Shown here: positions 1 through 7,560 of the stretch, piece after piece | How the letters are laid out: every line of letters starts with the position of its first letter | How positions within the stretch are numbered: position 1 is the first letter of the stretch | Assembly: GCA_019752335.1 (NCBI GenBank) | Contig: JAIEMJ010000030.1 | Span: 274,597-338,596, forward strand | DNA: 64,000 bases | Direction of reading: 5' to 3' | Source: Bryobacteraceae bacterium | GTDB lineage: Bacteria; Acidobacteriota; Terriglobia; Bryobacterales; Bryobacteraceae | The notes under the pieces: generated by a model | The model's database searches: none | Seen by the model: only the letters and a program-made list of their open reading frames with translations | Told to the model about the DNA's origin: nothing | Position numbers and translations under genes: made by a program

Positions 1-741
1 GAAGATCCCGCCAGAAGCCTCCAGCCGCCGATACTGAGAACGCATACTTGAAATCAGAAACCCGCCCCACTCACGCACCATCATCGCAATGGCCCCGGCA
101 AAACGAGTTCTAGTATAGCCTGGGACAGGGCCTACGGCACGAATAATCATCTCCATATCCTCGTTTACTTCGTTGATGGCCTGTTGAGCTGACGGTACGC
201 CAATGGTGGACTGCAAATCGAGCTTTACCGGCGAAACGCAGTAGTCGCAGGCATAAACGACACTTCTGAGGAGATCGGATATCTCGGGGTGTGAATCGAT
301 CAGAATGTAGTCGTAGTCAGAGGACAGCGGTTCGAGAACGTCGCGCAGCAAGCTCAAGTGACGAAGGAGTTGGCGGTTGTTCTCTCGGATGTTGTTGGAA
401 GCCGGCATTTTCTCCACCGTGACTTGCGCCAAGCGGGGATCAGCGGGAAGGAGACTGATACCTTCTTCAGTTGTGCGGACATCGACCACTGGCGAAAATG
501 TTGAACTGCTATAGAGCTGTTGAAACTTGTCGAACACAGTCGTCCCGGTCACCTGACCGCTTCGGAAGTCTTCCAGCAACTCTGGAATGAACCGGCATGT
601 GATGCCTCCCCGCTGGTAGTCTGTATCGACTACCAGCACTCGCTGGTCATGGAACCATTTGAGGCCAACGGCAATATGATAACAAGCCGTGGTCTTGCCG
701 ACTCCACCCTTTTCACTAATGAATCCCACGACTGTAGCCAT
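1..741 (-). CDS. ParA/MinD-type partition ATPase, truncated by window edge
   Basis: The frame is open from an ATG at 741 down to base 1 (247 codons) and runs off the window, so the C-terminus is missing. The N-terminus carries a deviant Walker A box, KGGVGKTT at about residues 11-18 after the conserved GFISE strand. A Walker A' segment follows (LVVDTD, about 36-41) and then an ILIDSHPE Walker B strand (about 146-153). This is the ParA/Soj/MinD superfamily, which forms ATP-dependent dimers to segregate plasmids, chromosomes or integrated elements. No ParB is visible; it may lie beyond base 1. The open frame continues upstream to about 904 but has no ATG there, and the conserved start of the family fits 741. 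Base composition is lower in GC than the genes from 1.5 kb on. Together with the hicBA remnant this suggests the edge of an acquired element. Family identity is confident; the cargo it partitions is unknown. Confidence 0.9.
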   Translation of the reverse strand, partial: MATVVGFISEKGGVGKTTACYHIAVGLKWFHDQRVLVVDTDYQRGGITCRFIPELLEDFRSGQVTGTTVFDKFQQLYSSSTFSPVVDVRTTEEGISLLPADPRLAQVTVEKMPASNNIRENNRQLLRHLSLLRDVLEPLSSDYDYILIDSHPEISDLLRSVVYACDYCVSPVKLDLQSTIGVPSAQQAINEVNEDMEMIIRAVGPVPGYTRTRFAGAIAMMVREWGGFLISSMRSQYRRLEASGGIF

Positions 742-859
742 ATTGAATTCTGGTCTGTCCTCATCATCTAGGTTAACGCGCCGAGCGAGCAACGTGGCGT
801 CGATATGCTGCCCCGCCCCTAACGTGTGAACGATCCATTGTCTGAATCTGCTGGTCAGG

Positions 860-901
860 AACGTTACGAACGTTGTTTCAGCGGGCTGACCCAGAAACGT
901 T
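860..901. promoter_or_regulatory. Triple AACGTT cluster upstream of parA, possible partition or operator site
   Basis: Three copies of the palindromic hexamer AACGTT lie at 860-865, 869-874 and 896-901, within 42 bp and about 120 bp upstream of the parA start. The cluster is flanked by GGTCAG at about 853-858 and 902-907. Repeated short palindromes next to parA genes are often autoregulatory operators or parS-like sites. That role is inference here. The stretch 742-993 otherwise holds no gene that I can support. Confidence 0.35.
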
Positions 902-993
902 GGTCAGTTGACGCGGGCCGCTAACCCAATGCCGAGATGCAGCATGTCGACCTGCGCGGGCGGATAGATCCACACTGACGGCATAGGGTCACG

Positions 994-1206
994 TCAAAGA
1001 TCATGCGGCTTCAATCCCGTCCGTTTCGCGATGCGAGCCAGCATCTTCTGCCCGATTTCGTCCTGATCGTAAATGGAAAACTCGTAGTCTGGCCGAGTCG
1101 GGTGGACCAAGAGACGGTGGGAGCCTCGCCGTCGCTTCACCTGCCAGCCGGCTCTCTCCAACGCGGCGAGGATACGCCGTGCTTTAGTGGCTGGCCAGTT
1201 GCTCAT
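994..1206 (-). CDS. hicA: HicA-family mRNA interferase toxin
   Basis: This 70-residue protein begins at the ATG at 1206, which overlaps the end of the upstream hicB remnant. It has the HicA/YcfA double-stranded RNA-binding-like fold: an N-terminal helix (KARRILAALERAG), a WQVKRRRGSH strand-turn with the conserved histidine at residue 30, then LLVHPTRP and a C-terminal helix. HicA toxins cleave mRNA and tmRNA and are neutralised by HicB. A longer frame to 1272 exists, but the extra 22 residues are hicB sequence read out of frame. The usual length of the family is 60-90 residues, so the toxin looks intact. The cognate antitoxin appears to be broken, which is odd for an active toxin, so the toxin may be inactive or controlled by another HicB. 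Confidence 0.8.
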   Translation of the reverse strand: MSNWPATKARRILAALERAGWQVKRRRGSHRLLVHPTRPDYEFSIYDQDEIGQKMLARIAKRTGLKPHDL

Positions 1207-1412
1207 CTGGAATCGAGAAGGAAACGGCGAGCGCTGCCGACGCCATTTCGCCGTGAGCAATTCGGTCCGCAATCACCTCGATCGCGAGTCGTTCGGCATT
1301 ACTGGATTGCCTCATCACGCGTCTGCCCGTAGCACATCACACCGGATAATTCGAGGGCTTCGGGGATCCAGCGACCGTCGTCTTCCCGATCTAGCTCAAT
1401 TGTCAGCTTCAC
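1184..1412 (-). pseudogene. hicB: HicB antitoxin, split by a single-base frameshift
   Basis: Reading from a GTG at 1412 gives a typical HicB N-terminus: KLTIELDREDDGRWIPEALE, then a G-V-M-C-Y-G segment and TRDEAIQ. A TAA at 1299-1301 then interrupts it. Shifting by one base at about 1300-1301 restores the expected continuation NAERLAIEVIADRIAHGE and a C-terminus that ends at 1184, overlapping the hicA start. The combined span is 229 bases, one more than a multiple of three. This fits a single inserted T, either real or a sequencing error. HicB proteins have a partial RNase H fold and usually a DNA-binding part; this one is short. Without the second half the antitoxin would lose most of its fold. 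Confidence 0.75.
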
Positions 1413-1550
1413 TCGTCCATCATACTCTGGAGCACTTCGTTTCCCAATAGCCCACGATCAACGTCGTAGCGTAGAGGAACTGGCCAGCGGTACGTCAAGC
1501 CGGGGCGTTGGCGATTGCTTAAGTGAACAGTATTGCGTCTCTAGCGCACC

Positions 1551-2375
1551 TTACGAGCGAGGACGGGGCGTAGCGTCGCCGTCTGTCATGCGCAGCACCC
1601 ACTTCATGCTCTCGAGGTACATCTTCTGCATGTCCGGACGGTCCCAGGCGGGGCTGTGGTGGCCGAAGGTGGAATAGAAGACGCGGCCCTTGCCGTAGTT
1701 GCGGACCCAGGCTACGGCGAAGTCGCCGTCGGTGCGGTGGACGTTGGGGCGCTTGAGGTCGATCTTGGTTTCGTCCAGACGGGCCAGGACGCGGACGCGC
1801 TGCCGGGAGAAGTCCTTCACCTGGTAGATCTCGTCCAGCGTGGTAAAGGTGGCCGGGAAGTGGCGCATCGTCGGATGGTCCCGGTCCTCGACGATCACCG
1901 GCGCTTCAAAGGTGTTCCACGGATGGCTATCGAAGTAGCCGCCCACCATCTCGCCGTATTCGGGCCACTTGTAATTCGTGTCGATGGCGCAGTGCGCGCC
2001 GACGAAGCCCTTGCCGTCTTCCTTCACGAAGGAGATCAGCGAAGCCTTCTGCTCGTCATCCAGGTCCAGTTCGCCGGTGGTCATGAAGAAGACAGCGTCG
2101 AAGTAATCGAGGTTCTTGGCGTTGCCGGTGAGCTTCTTCTTGGTGATGAGCTGGGTGTCGGTCTTGATGTAGGCGTCCCAGTAGCCGGTCTCCTTGCCGA
2201 GGCGCAGGATGTGGGCCATCCCCTCGGAGGTGGCGTCGTGCTGGAAGCCCTTGGTCTGCCCGATGCAGAGGACTTTCTTGCGGCGGGGCGGAGCTTGGCC
2301 CGAGAGTTGGGCGGAGAGGCCGAGTTGAGCGAGCAGGGCGGCGGAGGCTTGGCGGCGGGTCACGCTTGCCATCAT
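1551..2375 (-). CDS. Secreted ThuA-domain (trehalose-utilisation-like) protein
   Basis: This is a 274-residue protein. After a short signal-like N-terminus with RRQ followed by an Ala/Leu-rich segment, the ThuA fold (class I glutamine-amidotransferase-like) begins at KKVLCIGQTKGFQHDATSEG. It continues through FDAVFFMTTGE, GFVGAHCAID, YFDSHPW and GRVFYSTFGHH. ThuA proteins are linked to sugar or glycoside processing; their exact reaction is mostly unproven. The start is the first of two adjacent ATGs (2375 and 2372). It sits one base after the stop of the upstream SGNH hydrolase, and the GGAGAAGG inside that gene's tail serves as ribosome binding site. The two genes are therefore translationally coupled and probably act on the same extracellular carbohydrate. 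The substrate is unknown. The 138 bases between this gene's 3' end and hicB hold nothing I recognise. Confidence 0.85.
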   Translation of the reverse strand: MMASVTRRQASAALLAQLGLSAQLSGQAPPRRKKVLCIGQTKGFQHDATSEGMAHILRLGKETGYWDAYIKTDTQLITKKKLTGNAKNLDYFDAVFFMTTGELDLDDEQKASLISFVKEDGKGFVGAHCAIDTNYKWPEYGEMVGGYFDSHPWNTFEAPVIVEDRDHPTMRHFPATFTTLDEIYQVKDFSRQRVRVLARLDETKIDLKRPNVHRTDGDFAVAWVRNYGKGRVFYSTFGHHSPAWDRPDMQKMYLESMKWVLRMTDGDATPRPRS

Positions 2376-2376
2376 A

Positions 2377-3624
2377 TCAACTTGCCTTCTCCAATTTGAA
2401 GACATGTTCCACCGGCTGCGCGGCCAGGCGCTGCGCGCGTTCGAGCTCCAGGGCCAAGGCATCGAGCTGACTCATCGTGGCGGCGCTCGCGTCGAGCGCT
2501 TCGTTCTCCAAAGGCACCTGCAATTCGCGCCAACGGGCGTTCTTGATGCGCGTACGCTTCAGCGTGAGGTCATGGACGCGGCGGGCTTGCTTCGCCATGG
2601 GCGTCTCATAGTCGGCAAGATTGACGCCTTCGCGAAGCTGGGCCGCGCCTAGCCGGGCGATGGGCTGACGGTCGATCGAGAGGCTCCAGTCGCCGGCGGC
2701 GAGGCCGTGGACCGTCAGAAGATGCTGATTCAGGCGGGCGGTGAAGCCGCTGTGCTTTTGGGCGAGCGCGAGGGCCGGGTCCTTCGGGTCCACCGGCATG
2801 GGCAGGGCCCAATCCAATTGATTCCAGGTGACGGCGTCTTCGACGGCCAGGTCCGTGACGTTGGTGTTCTCGGTGACGATGACGTTGCGCGGATTCGTAT
2901 CGAGAACAGTGCGCGAGACGAGCGAAGGCGCGCGCCAGGCGTCGAGCAGGCTCTGCGCCATCACCAGATGGCCGCTGGGTTGGGGATGTACGCGGTCCGG
3001 CAGGAAGCGCTGGGCGAGGGTGGCGTTCTCGGCGTTGGCGCCTTGAAGCGTCTTAGCGAGGAGCCCGTTGAGGTCGGCGATGCCGCACTGGCGCTCCTGC
3101 GCGAGCTTGGCAAGAGCGTCGCCGTAGCGGACCAGCACCGCGTTGTAGCCGCCCTCGAACATGGGTGGCCGGGTGATGTCGTCGTAGGTGGAGGGGCGAA
3201 TCAGCGTGATGCGGCATTCGGGCACTCGCGCCTGGACTAGGCTCACCAGCCGGTTGTAGCCTTGCAGGAATTCGTCGAAGAAGGCCGGATCAAAGGCGCG
3301 ATAGCGGCCGTCGTTCATGCCCAGCATCGAGGTAAACACCGTGGGCCGGTGCGCGAAGACGTCCCGCTGCAAGCGCGTTTCGAGGTTACCACCGCCACCG
3401 CCGGTCACGCGGTCGCCCCCCCAGCCCGAATGCGTGAAGCGCACGGGCATCTTCGGATAGCGGGTGACGACAAACGTCTCGACAAAGGTGGTGTAGAGGC
3501 GCTGATCTGTGATGCTATCGCCGTAGAAGACGACGTGGTCGCCGCCCCGCAGGTAGAAGGCGTCAGTGGCCCGGAGGACGAACGGGGCGAAGGGAAGGGC
3601 CAGGAGATTTCGCCGGGAGAGCAT
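2377..3624 (-). CDS. Tat-exported SGNH/GDSL hydrolase
   Basis: The 415-residue protein starts with a Tat-like signal (SRRNLL). All four SGNH blocks are visible: GDSIT with the nucleophile serine at 37, the block II glycine in WGGD (68-71), GMND with the asparagine at 104, and D210-x-x-H213 completing the triad. Family members are carbohydrate or lipid esterases, often acetyl-xylan-type. The last 180 residues form a second region found in acidobacterial and planctomycete homologues whose role I do not know. It is the first gene of a two-gene unit with the ThuA protein. Only 23 bp separate its start from the divergent sigma factor gene, so the two promoters must overlap or lie within coding sequence. 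Exact substrate is not predictable. Confidence 0.9.
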   Translation of the reverse strand: MLSRRNLLALPFAPFVLRATDAFYLRGGDHVVFYGDSITDQRLYTTFVETFVVTRYPKMPVRFTHSGWGGDRVTGGGGGNLETRLQRDVFAHRPTVFTSMLGMNDGRYRAFDPAFFDEFLQGYNRLVSLVQARVPECRITLIRPSTYDDITRPPMFEGGYNAVLVRYGDALAKLAQERQCGIADLNGLLAKTLQGANAENATLAQRFLPDRVHPQPSGHLVMAQSLLDAWRAPSLVSRTVLDTNPRNVIVTENTNVTDLAVEDAVTWNQLDWALPMPVDPKDPALALAQKHSGFTARLNQHLLTVHGLAAGDWSLSIDRQPIARLGAAQLREGVNLADYETPMAKQARRVHDLTLKRTRIKNARWRELQVPLENEALDASAATMSQLDALALELERAQRLAAQPVEHVFKLEKAS

Positions 3625-3647
3625 GATTAGAGAATATCGCGCGGCGA

Positions 3648-4274
3648 GTGGAAGAGAATAGGGGTGTCGTGCGTCATAGCGAAGAACTCGTGAGTTTCCC
3701 CAGGGCGGAATCGGACTCGCCGCCCGCGGTGGTTGACGCGGCGCTGCTGTCGCGTTGCCAGCGAGGCGAACGTGCGGCGCTGGAGGAACTCGTCGAACGC
3801 GTGCAAGGGCGCGTCTACAATTTCGCCCTGCGCGCCTGTGGCAGCGTCCCCGCCGCCGAGGACGTCACGCAGCGCGTGCTGATGAAGATGGTGCGCGAGG
3901 TCGGCGCCTTTCGGGCCGAGGCCAGCTTCACGTCGTGGCTCTACCGCATCGTGGTAAACGAGTGGATCGACGAGCGGCGGCGGGTGAAGCGGCTGGTGTA
4001 TTGGCCGGTGGAGACGTTGGCGCGTTGGCGGTCAGCGCGGCCAGGGCCGGAGCAATTGGAGGGTCGCCGGGAGCGCGAGGAGGCAGTGCTGGCCGCGGTG
4101 GGCCGGCTGGAGCCCAAACTACGGGCGGTGGTGCTGCTGCGCTACTTGGAGGATCTGTCGTACGAAGAGGTCGCGGCGGCGTTGGGTTGTTCGATGGGCA
4201 CGGTGGCGTCGCGTTTATCGCGGGCGCACGCACGGTTACGAGAAGAATTGGGAGCGTATCGAGATGAGGTTTGA
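3648..4274 (+). CDS. ECF-subfamily RNA polymerase sigma factor
   Basis: The 208-residue protein has sigma region 2 at about residues 35-105 (LVERVQGRVYNFALRACG, AEDVTQRVLMKMV, FTSWLYRIVVNEWID). Region 4, a helix-turn-helix, is at about 150-200 (LRAVVLLRYLEDLSYEEVAAALG, GTVASRLSRAHARLREEL). It would direct RNA polymerase to a small regulon when released from its anti-sigma partner. The GTG at 3648 gives the longest form. GTG codons at 3669 and 3690 are equally possible, since region 2 only begins near residue 32. Its last codons overlap the start of the following small membrane protein (ATG at 4264), the classic arrangement of a sigma factor with its regulator. No target promoter motif could be identified. 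Confidence 0.93.
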   Translation: MEENRGVVRHSEELVSFPRAESDSPPAVVDAALLSRCQRGERAALEELVERVQGRVYNFALRACGSVPAAEDVTQRVLMKMVREVGAFRAEASFTSWLYRIVVNEWIDERRRVKRLVYWPVETLARWRSARPGPEQLEGRREREEAVLAAVGRLEPKLRAVVLLRYLEDLSYEEVAAALGCSMGTVASRLSRAHARLREELGAYRDEV

Positions 4275-4596
4275 AGAGATCTTGCGGAAGAGCGAGCGGG
4301 CGCAGCCATCGGAGGCGGCGGTGCGGCGTTGGCGGCAGGCGGTCTGGGGTCCAGCACCCGCACCGGCTTGGTTCCCTAATTTGGCCAGCGGACTGGCGAT
4401 GGCCGCCATGATGCTGCTGTTGTGGCCGGCGGCGGCGCGGGGTCCAGTGGCGTTGCGCGCGGCGGGCGAGGCTTGCGACGGCCGCTGGGAGCAATCGGTG
4501 CCCCTGCGAGCCGACGTGCGGACCCTGGCCCGGCCGCAACCGGTATCGCCGAGTTTGGCGGCCAGCGAGAATTGCGGCCTGTGCCACGTGCGTTAG
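4264..4596 (+). CDS. Putative membrane anti-sigma factor with C-terminal CxxCH motif
   Basis: A 110-residue protein whose ATG lies 11 bases inside the sigma factor gene, so the two are co-translated. The first 35 residues are charged (MRFEEILRKSERAQPSEAAV) and would bind the sigma factor in the cytoplasm. One transmembrane segment lies at about 38-58 (LASGLAMAAMMLLLWPAAA), and about 50 residues follow on the outside. The last ten residues contain CGLCH, the c-type haem attachment signature, five residues from the stop. There is no HxxxCxxC zinc anti-sigma motif at the N-terminus. Position and topology suggest an anti-sigma factor. The outward-facing CxxCH could bind haem or form a redox-active disulfide. 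This is inference; the family is not one I recognise by name. Confidence 0.6.
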   Translation: MRFEEILRKSERAQPSEAAVRRWRQAVWGPAPAPAWFPNLASGLAMAAMMLLLWPAAARGPVALRAAGEACDGRWEQSVPLRADVRTLARPQPVSPSLAASENCGLCHVR

Positions 4597-4701
4597 GGCC
4601 AATGCAGTTCAAGATCAACGCGCATACGCCGCGCAAGGCCAGAGATGTCTTCGAGTCCCCGGCACCGCCTCCAGTACTTTAACCGGCGTACACTGATTGA
4701 G

Positions 4702-4794
4702 ATGTTGATCTTCGTGGTCCCGCTGGCCGCACCGCAAGAAACGCCCCGCGAAGCGTTGCACGAGATACTGGCCGGCGGGGAGAGCGGCCGGTGA
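4702..4794 (+). CDS. Short 30-codon ORF coupled to the SpoIIE phosphatase
   Basis: The ATG at 4702 opens a 30-residue frame (MLIFVVPLAAPQE, then a charged helix and a GGESGR tail). Its TGA at 4792-4794 overlaps the GTG start of the phosphatase. The hydrophobic beginning followed by a polar tail could be a membrane micropeptide, a leader peptide, or a remnant. Overlap with the next start suggests translational coupling. No homologue is recognised, and whether it is translated is uncertain. Confidence 0.35.
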   Translation: MLIFVVPLAAPQETPREALHEILAGGESGR

Positions 4795-7160
4795 CGCGCC
4801 GCTTCGGCTGGTGGGAAGCTTTGTTGGCGTTCGGCTGCCTATGGATTGCAGCGGCGGATTTGCGCTGGTGGTCAGAATACACGCGTCGTCTCTGGGACCC
4901 GGCCATGCCGATGTTGATGAGCGACGCGGTCAGCGGACCCACGCGAGTCGCCGCCCCGTCGGCTCGTTTTGTCGAGGCAGGAGCGCAGGCGGGCGACCGC
5001 ATTCTGGCCGTCGATGGCCGCCCAGTGAAGAGCGTAATCGACTATCGTCGTGGCGTCTTCCGGCACGAGGTGGGCGACCAGATAGCCGTGCGCCTCCAAC
5101 GTGGATCGGCGCAACCCGTCGACGTCGTCACCACGGTGGAAGCGCGACCGCCGATGGCCGCTGAAGCGTGGCTCGCGAACATCCTGGTGGACATCGTCGG
5201 ACCAGCGTTCTGCCTGTTGGTCGGGATCTTCGTCGTGTACCACCGACCCCGTGACCCCGTGGCGCTCGCGTTGTTCGCGCTGTTGATGGGTTCCGCACAC
5301 CTGACCTTTATTAGCGACCCGCAATACAGAGCGCGCTTAGGGAACTGGGCAACAATGGTGCTCTATGGACTGCCTGCGGCTGGTATCCGGCTGATGGCTC
5401 TCGGCAGCCTTTGGTTCGGCTTATTGTTCCCCGATGGCCGCCCACCCAGGCGCTGGTTGCCGTGGATCGGAGGCTTGATCAGCGCGCCTCTGCTGACGGG
5501 CTCGATCGCCGCAACCATGTCCGAAGTGGAGCGGACACATGGATTCGGCTGGCCCACGGCGTGGACACGGCCGATCCTCGGCTACCTGCCGGTTCTCGCG
5601 TGGATGATCATTGTCGCAGCGATCAGCGTGGGCGGGGTGAGTTTGTTCTTGAAGCATGGGCGCGATCCGCGCCGGGTACGTTTCGTAGCCGTTGGGCTGC
5701 TCGCGGCCTTGGCGCCCGTCGTTTTGCTCTACTCGAGCACTTGGGCCTTGCAGCGCAATGCCGTGGACTTAGTGGGTACAGGCGGCGAACAGATGGTTCG
5801 CTTCATGCTGATGGCGATTGCCCCCTTCACCATGGCCTACGCTGTGCTGGTGGACCGGACGATCGATATCGGCGTCGCCCTCCGGCAGGGCTTGCAATAT
5901 GCACTAGCGGCCCGCGGCGTCGCCGTGATGCGACTGCTCCTCTTCGGATTATCGGTCTGGCTCGCCTCTTCGGCGGGTGCCTCCTTGTCGGGTTGGCAGC
6001 GATTCGGCGCCGTGGTTGGCTATCTAGGCGTGATGGCTGTGGGCGAACGCTCCGCCACCGGCCTGCGCGGCTGGCTGGACCGCCGCTTCTTCCGTGAAGC
6101 GGTAGACGCCGAGCGTCTGCTGCAAGGGCTCAGCGAAGAGGTGCAGCATCTGACGGACCCGGTGAGATTGATAGAGAAGGTGAAGAGCCGCATCCGCGAA
6201 GCGCTTCACGTAGACGACGTGGCCGTGTCGCTGGATCCCGCGCCACGTGCCCGCGGCGAACTGGTTTTGCCCCTGACTTCGGGCGGCCGCGAACTCGGCG
6301 TCTTGGCTTTAGGCGCCAAGCGTTCCGAGGAGCCGTACTCGCGCTCCGACGTGCAACTGTTGGAGGCCGTCGCCCGGCAGACGGGCCTCGCGCTGGAGAA
6401 TGGCCGCTTGGCCGAGTCGCTGGCCGATGAGGCCGCGAGGCGAGAGCGCGCGGCGCGCGAGCTTGAGATCGCTCGCGAAGTACAGCAGCGCTTGTTTCCT
6501 CAGAAACCTCCGGCGGTGGATGGGTTAACCATTGAGGGCCTGTGTGTGCCAGCGCAAACCATTGGGGGCGATTACTTCGACTACTTCGCGATGCCCAATG
6601 GAGATGTCGTGTTGGCGATTGGCGATGTCGCGGGCAAAGGTATTCCCGCCGCGCTACTCATGGCAAGTGTGCAATCGGCGGTACGCGCCTTCTGCGCCGA
6701 CGGGGTGACCGATCTGGCGGCTCTCATGACGAAGCTGAATCGAGTGATTTACGATGCGAGCCCAGCGAACAGGTTTGTGACGTTCTGGATCGGAATCTAC
6801 GAACCACCGTCACGCCGGTTGCGCTATTCGAGCGGCGGGCACAATCCGGCGCTACTGGTGCGCGGTGGGGGCACCATCGAATGGTTGCGCACGCGGGGTG
6901 TGGGCTTGGGATTGTCGCGCGGCGCCCGGTTCGAAGAGTCGGTCGTCGTGCTTGGGCCGGGTGATCGTTTGCTGCTTTACACGGATGGCGTGACGGAAGC
7001 TCTGAACGATGCGGGCGAAGAGTTTGGCGAGGAGCGTTTGGTGGAGGAATTTCAACGAAGGGAGTCAGCGAGTGGGTTGGTGGAGGAGTGCCTGCGCTTT
7101 GCCGGCCGGGCGCCGCAACACGACGACCTGACAGTGATCCGCGTGGCCGTTTCTTACTAA
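4791..7160 (+). CDS. Membrane PDZ-GAF-SpoIIE serine phosphatase (RsbU-like)
   Basis: This 789-residue protein has one N-terminal membrane segment (about 8-25). A PDZ-like domain follows at about 50-120 (AGAQAGDRILAVDGRPV). About seven further hydrophobic segments span about 130-420, then a GAF-like domain at about 440-545 (LLEAVARQTGLALENGRLA). A coiled linker precedes the PP2C-type SpoIIE phosphatase at about 558-789. The phosphatase carries the metal-binding motifs GGDYFDYF, GDVAGKG, LLYTDGVTEA and HDDLTVI. Such proteins dephosphorylate anti-sigma-factor antagonists (SpoIIAA/RsbV type) in partner-switching cascades, here in response to a periplasmic or membrane signal. It starts at a GTG overlapping the short ORF and lies about 200 bp after the sigma/anti-sigma pair, so it may feed the same response. 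No RsbV or RsbW is present in the window. A strong terminator follows. Confidence 0.92.
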   Translation: MTRRFGWWEALLAFGCLWIAAADLRWWSEYTRRLWDPAMPMLMSDAVSGPTRVAAPSARFVEAGAQAGDRILAVDGRPVKSVIDYRRGVFRHEVGDQIAVRLQRGSAQPVDVVTTVEARPPMAAEAWLANILVDIVGPAFCLLVGIFVVYHRPRDPVALALFALLMGSAHLTFISDPQYRARLGNWATMVLYGLPAAGIRLMALGSLWFGLLFPDGRPPRRWLPWIGGLISAPLLTGSIAATMSEVERTHGFGWPTAWTRPILGYLPVLAWMIIVAAISVGGVSLFLKHGRDPRRVRFVAVGLLAALAPVVLLYSSTWALQRNAVDLVGTGGEQMVRFMLMAIAPFTMAYAVLVDRTIDIGVALRQGLQYALAARGVAVMRLLLFGLSVWLASSAGASLSGWQRFGAVVGYLGVMAVGERSATGLRGWLDRRFFREAVDAERLLQGLSEEVQHLTDPVRLIEKVKSRIREALHVDDVAVSLDPAPRARGELVLPLTSGGRELGVLALGAKRSEEPYSRSDVQLLEAVARQTGLALENGRLAESLADEAARRERAARELEIAREVQQRLFPQKPPAVDGLTIEGLCVPAQTIGGDYFDYFAMPNGDVVLAIGDVAGKGIPAALLMASVQSAVRAFCADGVTDLAALMTKLNRVIYDASPANRFVTFWIGIYEPPSRRLRYSSGGHNPALLVRGGGTIEWLRTRGVGLGLSRGARFEESVVVLGPGDRLLLYTDGVTEALNDAGEEFGEERLVEEFQRRESASGLVEECLRFAGRAPQHDDLTVIRVAVSY

Positions 7161-7176
7161 ACGGCGTGAAGATATG

Positions 7177-7207
7177 GGCGGGCATCCGGCTTCCCGGATG
7201 CCCCGCC
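7177..7207. terminator. Bidirectional hairpin terminator between convergent genes
   Basis: The arm GGCGGGCATCCGG (7177-7189) pairs with CCGGATGCCCCGCC (7194-7207) over 13 base pairs with one bulged C and a CTTC loop. A pyrimidine-rich tail (TTCTTTCTTCC) follows on the plus strand. It lies between the phosphatase (plus) and the ComEA-like gene (minus) and can end transcription from both sides. Confidence 0.8.
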
Positions 7208-7221
7208 TTCTTTCTTCCAGA

Positions 7222-7527
7222 CTACTTCTGCTTGGCGATCACCAGATCCTTGATCTTGGCGTAAGTCGCCGCCGGAATGATGTTCTTGTCCACCAACTCG
7301 TTCTTGCCCTTGTAAGGCCGGCCCTTGATGATCTTTTCGCCCAGGGCCTTGCCGATACCCGGTAAGGCTTCCAACTGAGCCAAGGTGGCCCCGTTCAGGT
7401 CAACGAGGTCAGAGGCCTTGGTGGCCATTTTCTCCGTGGCGGCTTTCATCGGGGCCTTGGCGGCCTGGGCCCCGAAGAGCGACGTGGCGCAAAAGACGAG
7501 GGTGGCGATATAGTGTTGCAATTTCAT
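7222..7527 (-). CDS. Secreted helix-hairpin-helix (ComEA-like) protein
   Basis: A 101-residue protein starting at the ATG at 7527, preceded by GGGAG about ten bases upstream; a longer frame to 7551 has no such site. Residues 1-20 form a signal peptide ending near FGAQA. After an Ala/Lys-rich linker, the C-terminal half is a single helix-hairpin-helix repeat (DLNGATLAQLEALPGIGKAL, then EKIIKGRPYKGKNELV). This is the ComEA C-terminal domain that binds double-stranded DNA during uptake. It lacks the N-terminal SLBB part of Bacillus ComEA, as do most Gram-negative versions. A role in natural competence is possible; a secreted DNA-binding role is all that is directly supported. The next gene upstream ends 33 bp away on the same strand. 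Confidence 0.85.
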   Translation of the reverse strand: MKLQHYIATLVFCATSLFGAQAAKAPMKAATEKMATKASDLVDLNGATLAQLEALPGIGKALGEKIIKGRPYKGKNELVDKNIIPAATYAKIKDLVIAKQK

Positions 7528-7560
7528 GGATGAGGATTCTCCCTGATCCAAGATAAACGC

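Noticed and set aside
1656-2399. Plus-strand frame of 247 codons opposite the ThuA gene
   Set aside because: Antisense shadow; Val/Gly-rich, no homologous pattern, while the minus strand has ThuA motifs.
3928-4602. Minus-strand frame across the sigma and anti-sigma genes
   Set aside because: Arg/Pro-rich shadow; the plus strand has clear sigma regions 2 and 4.
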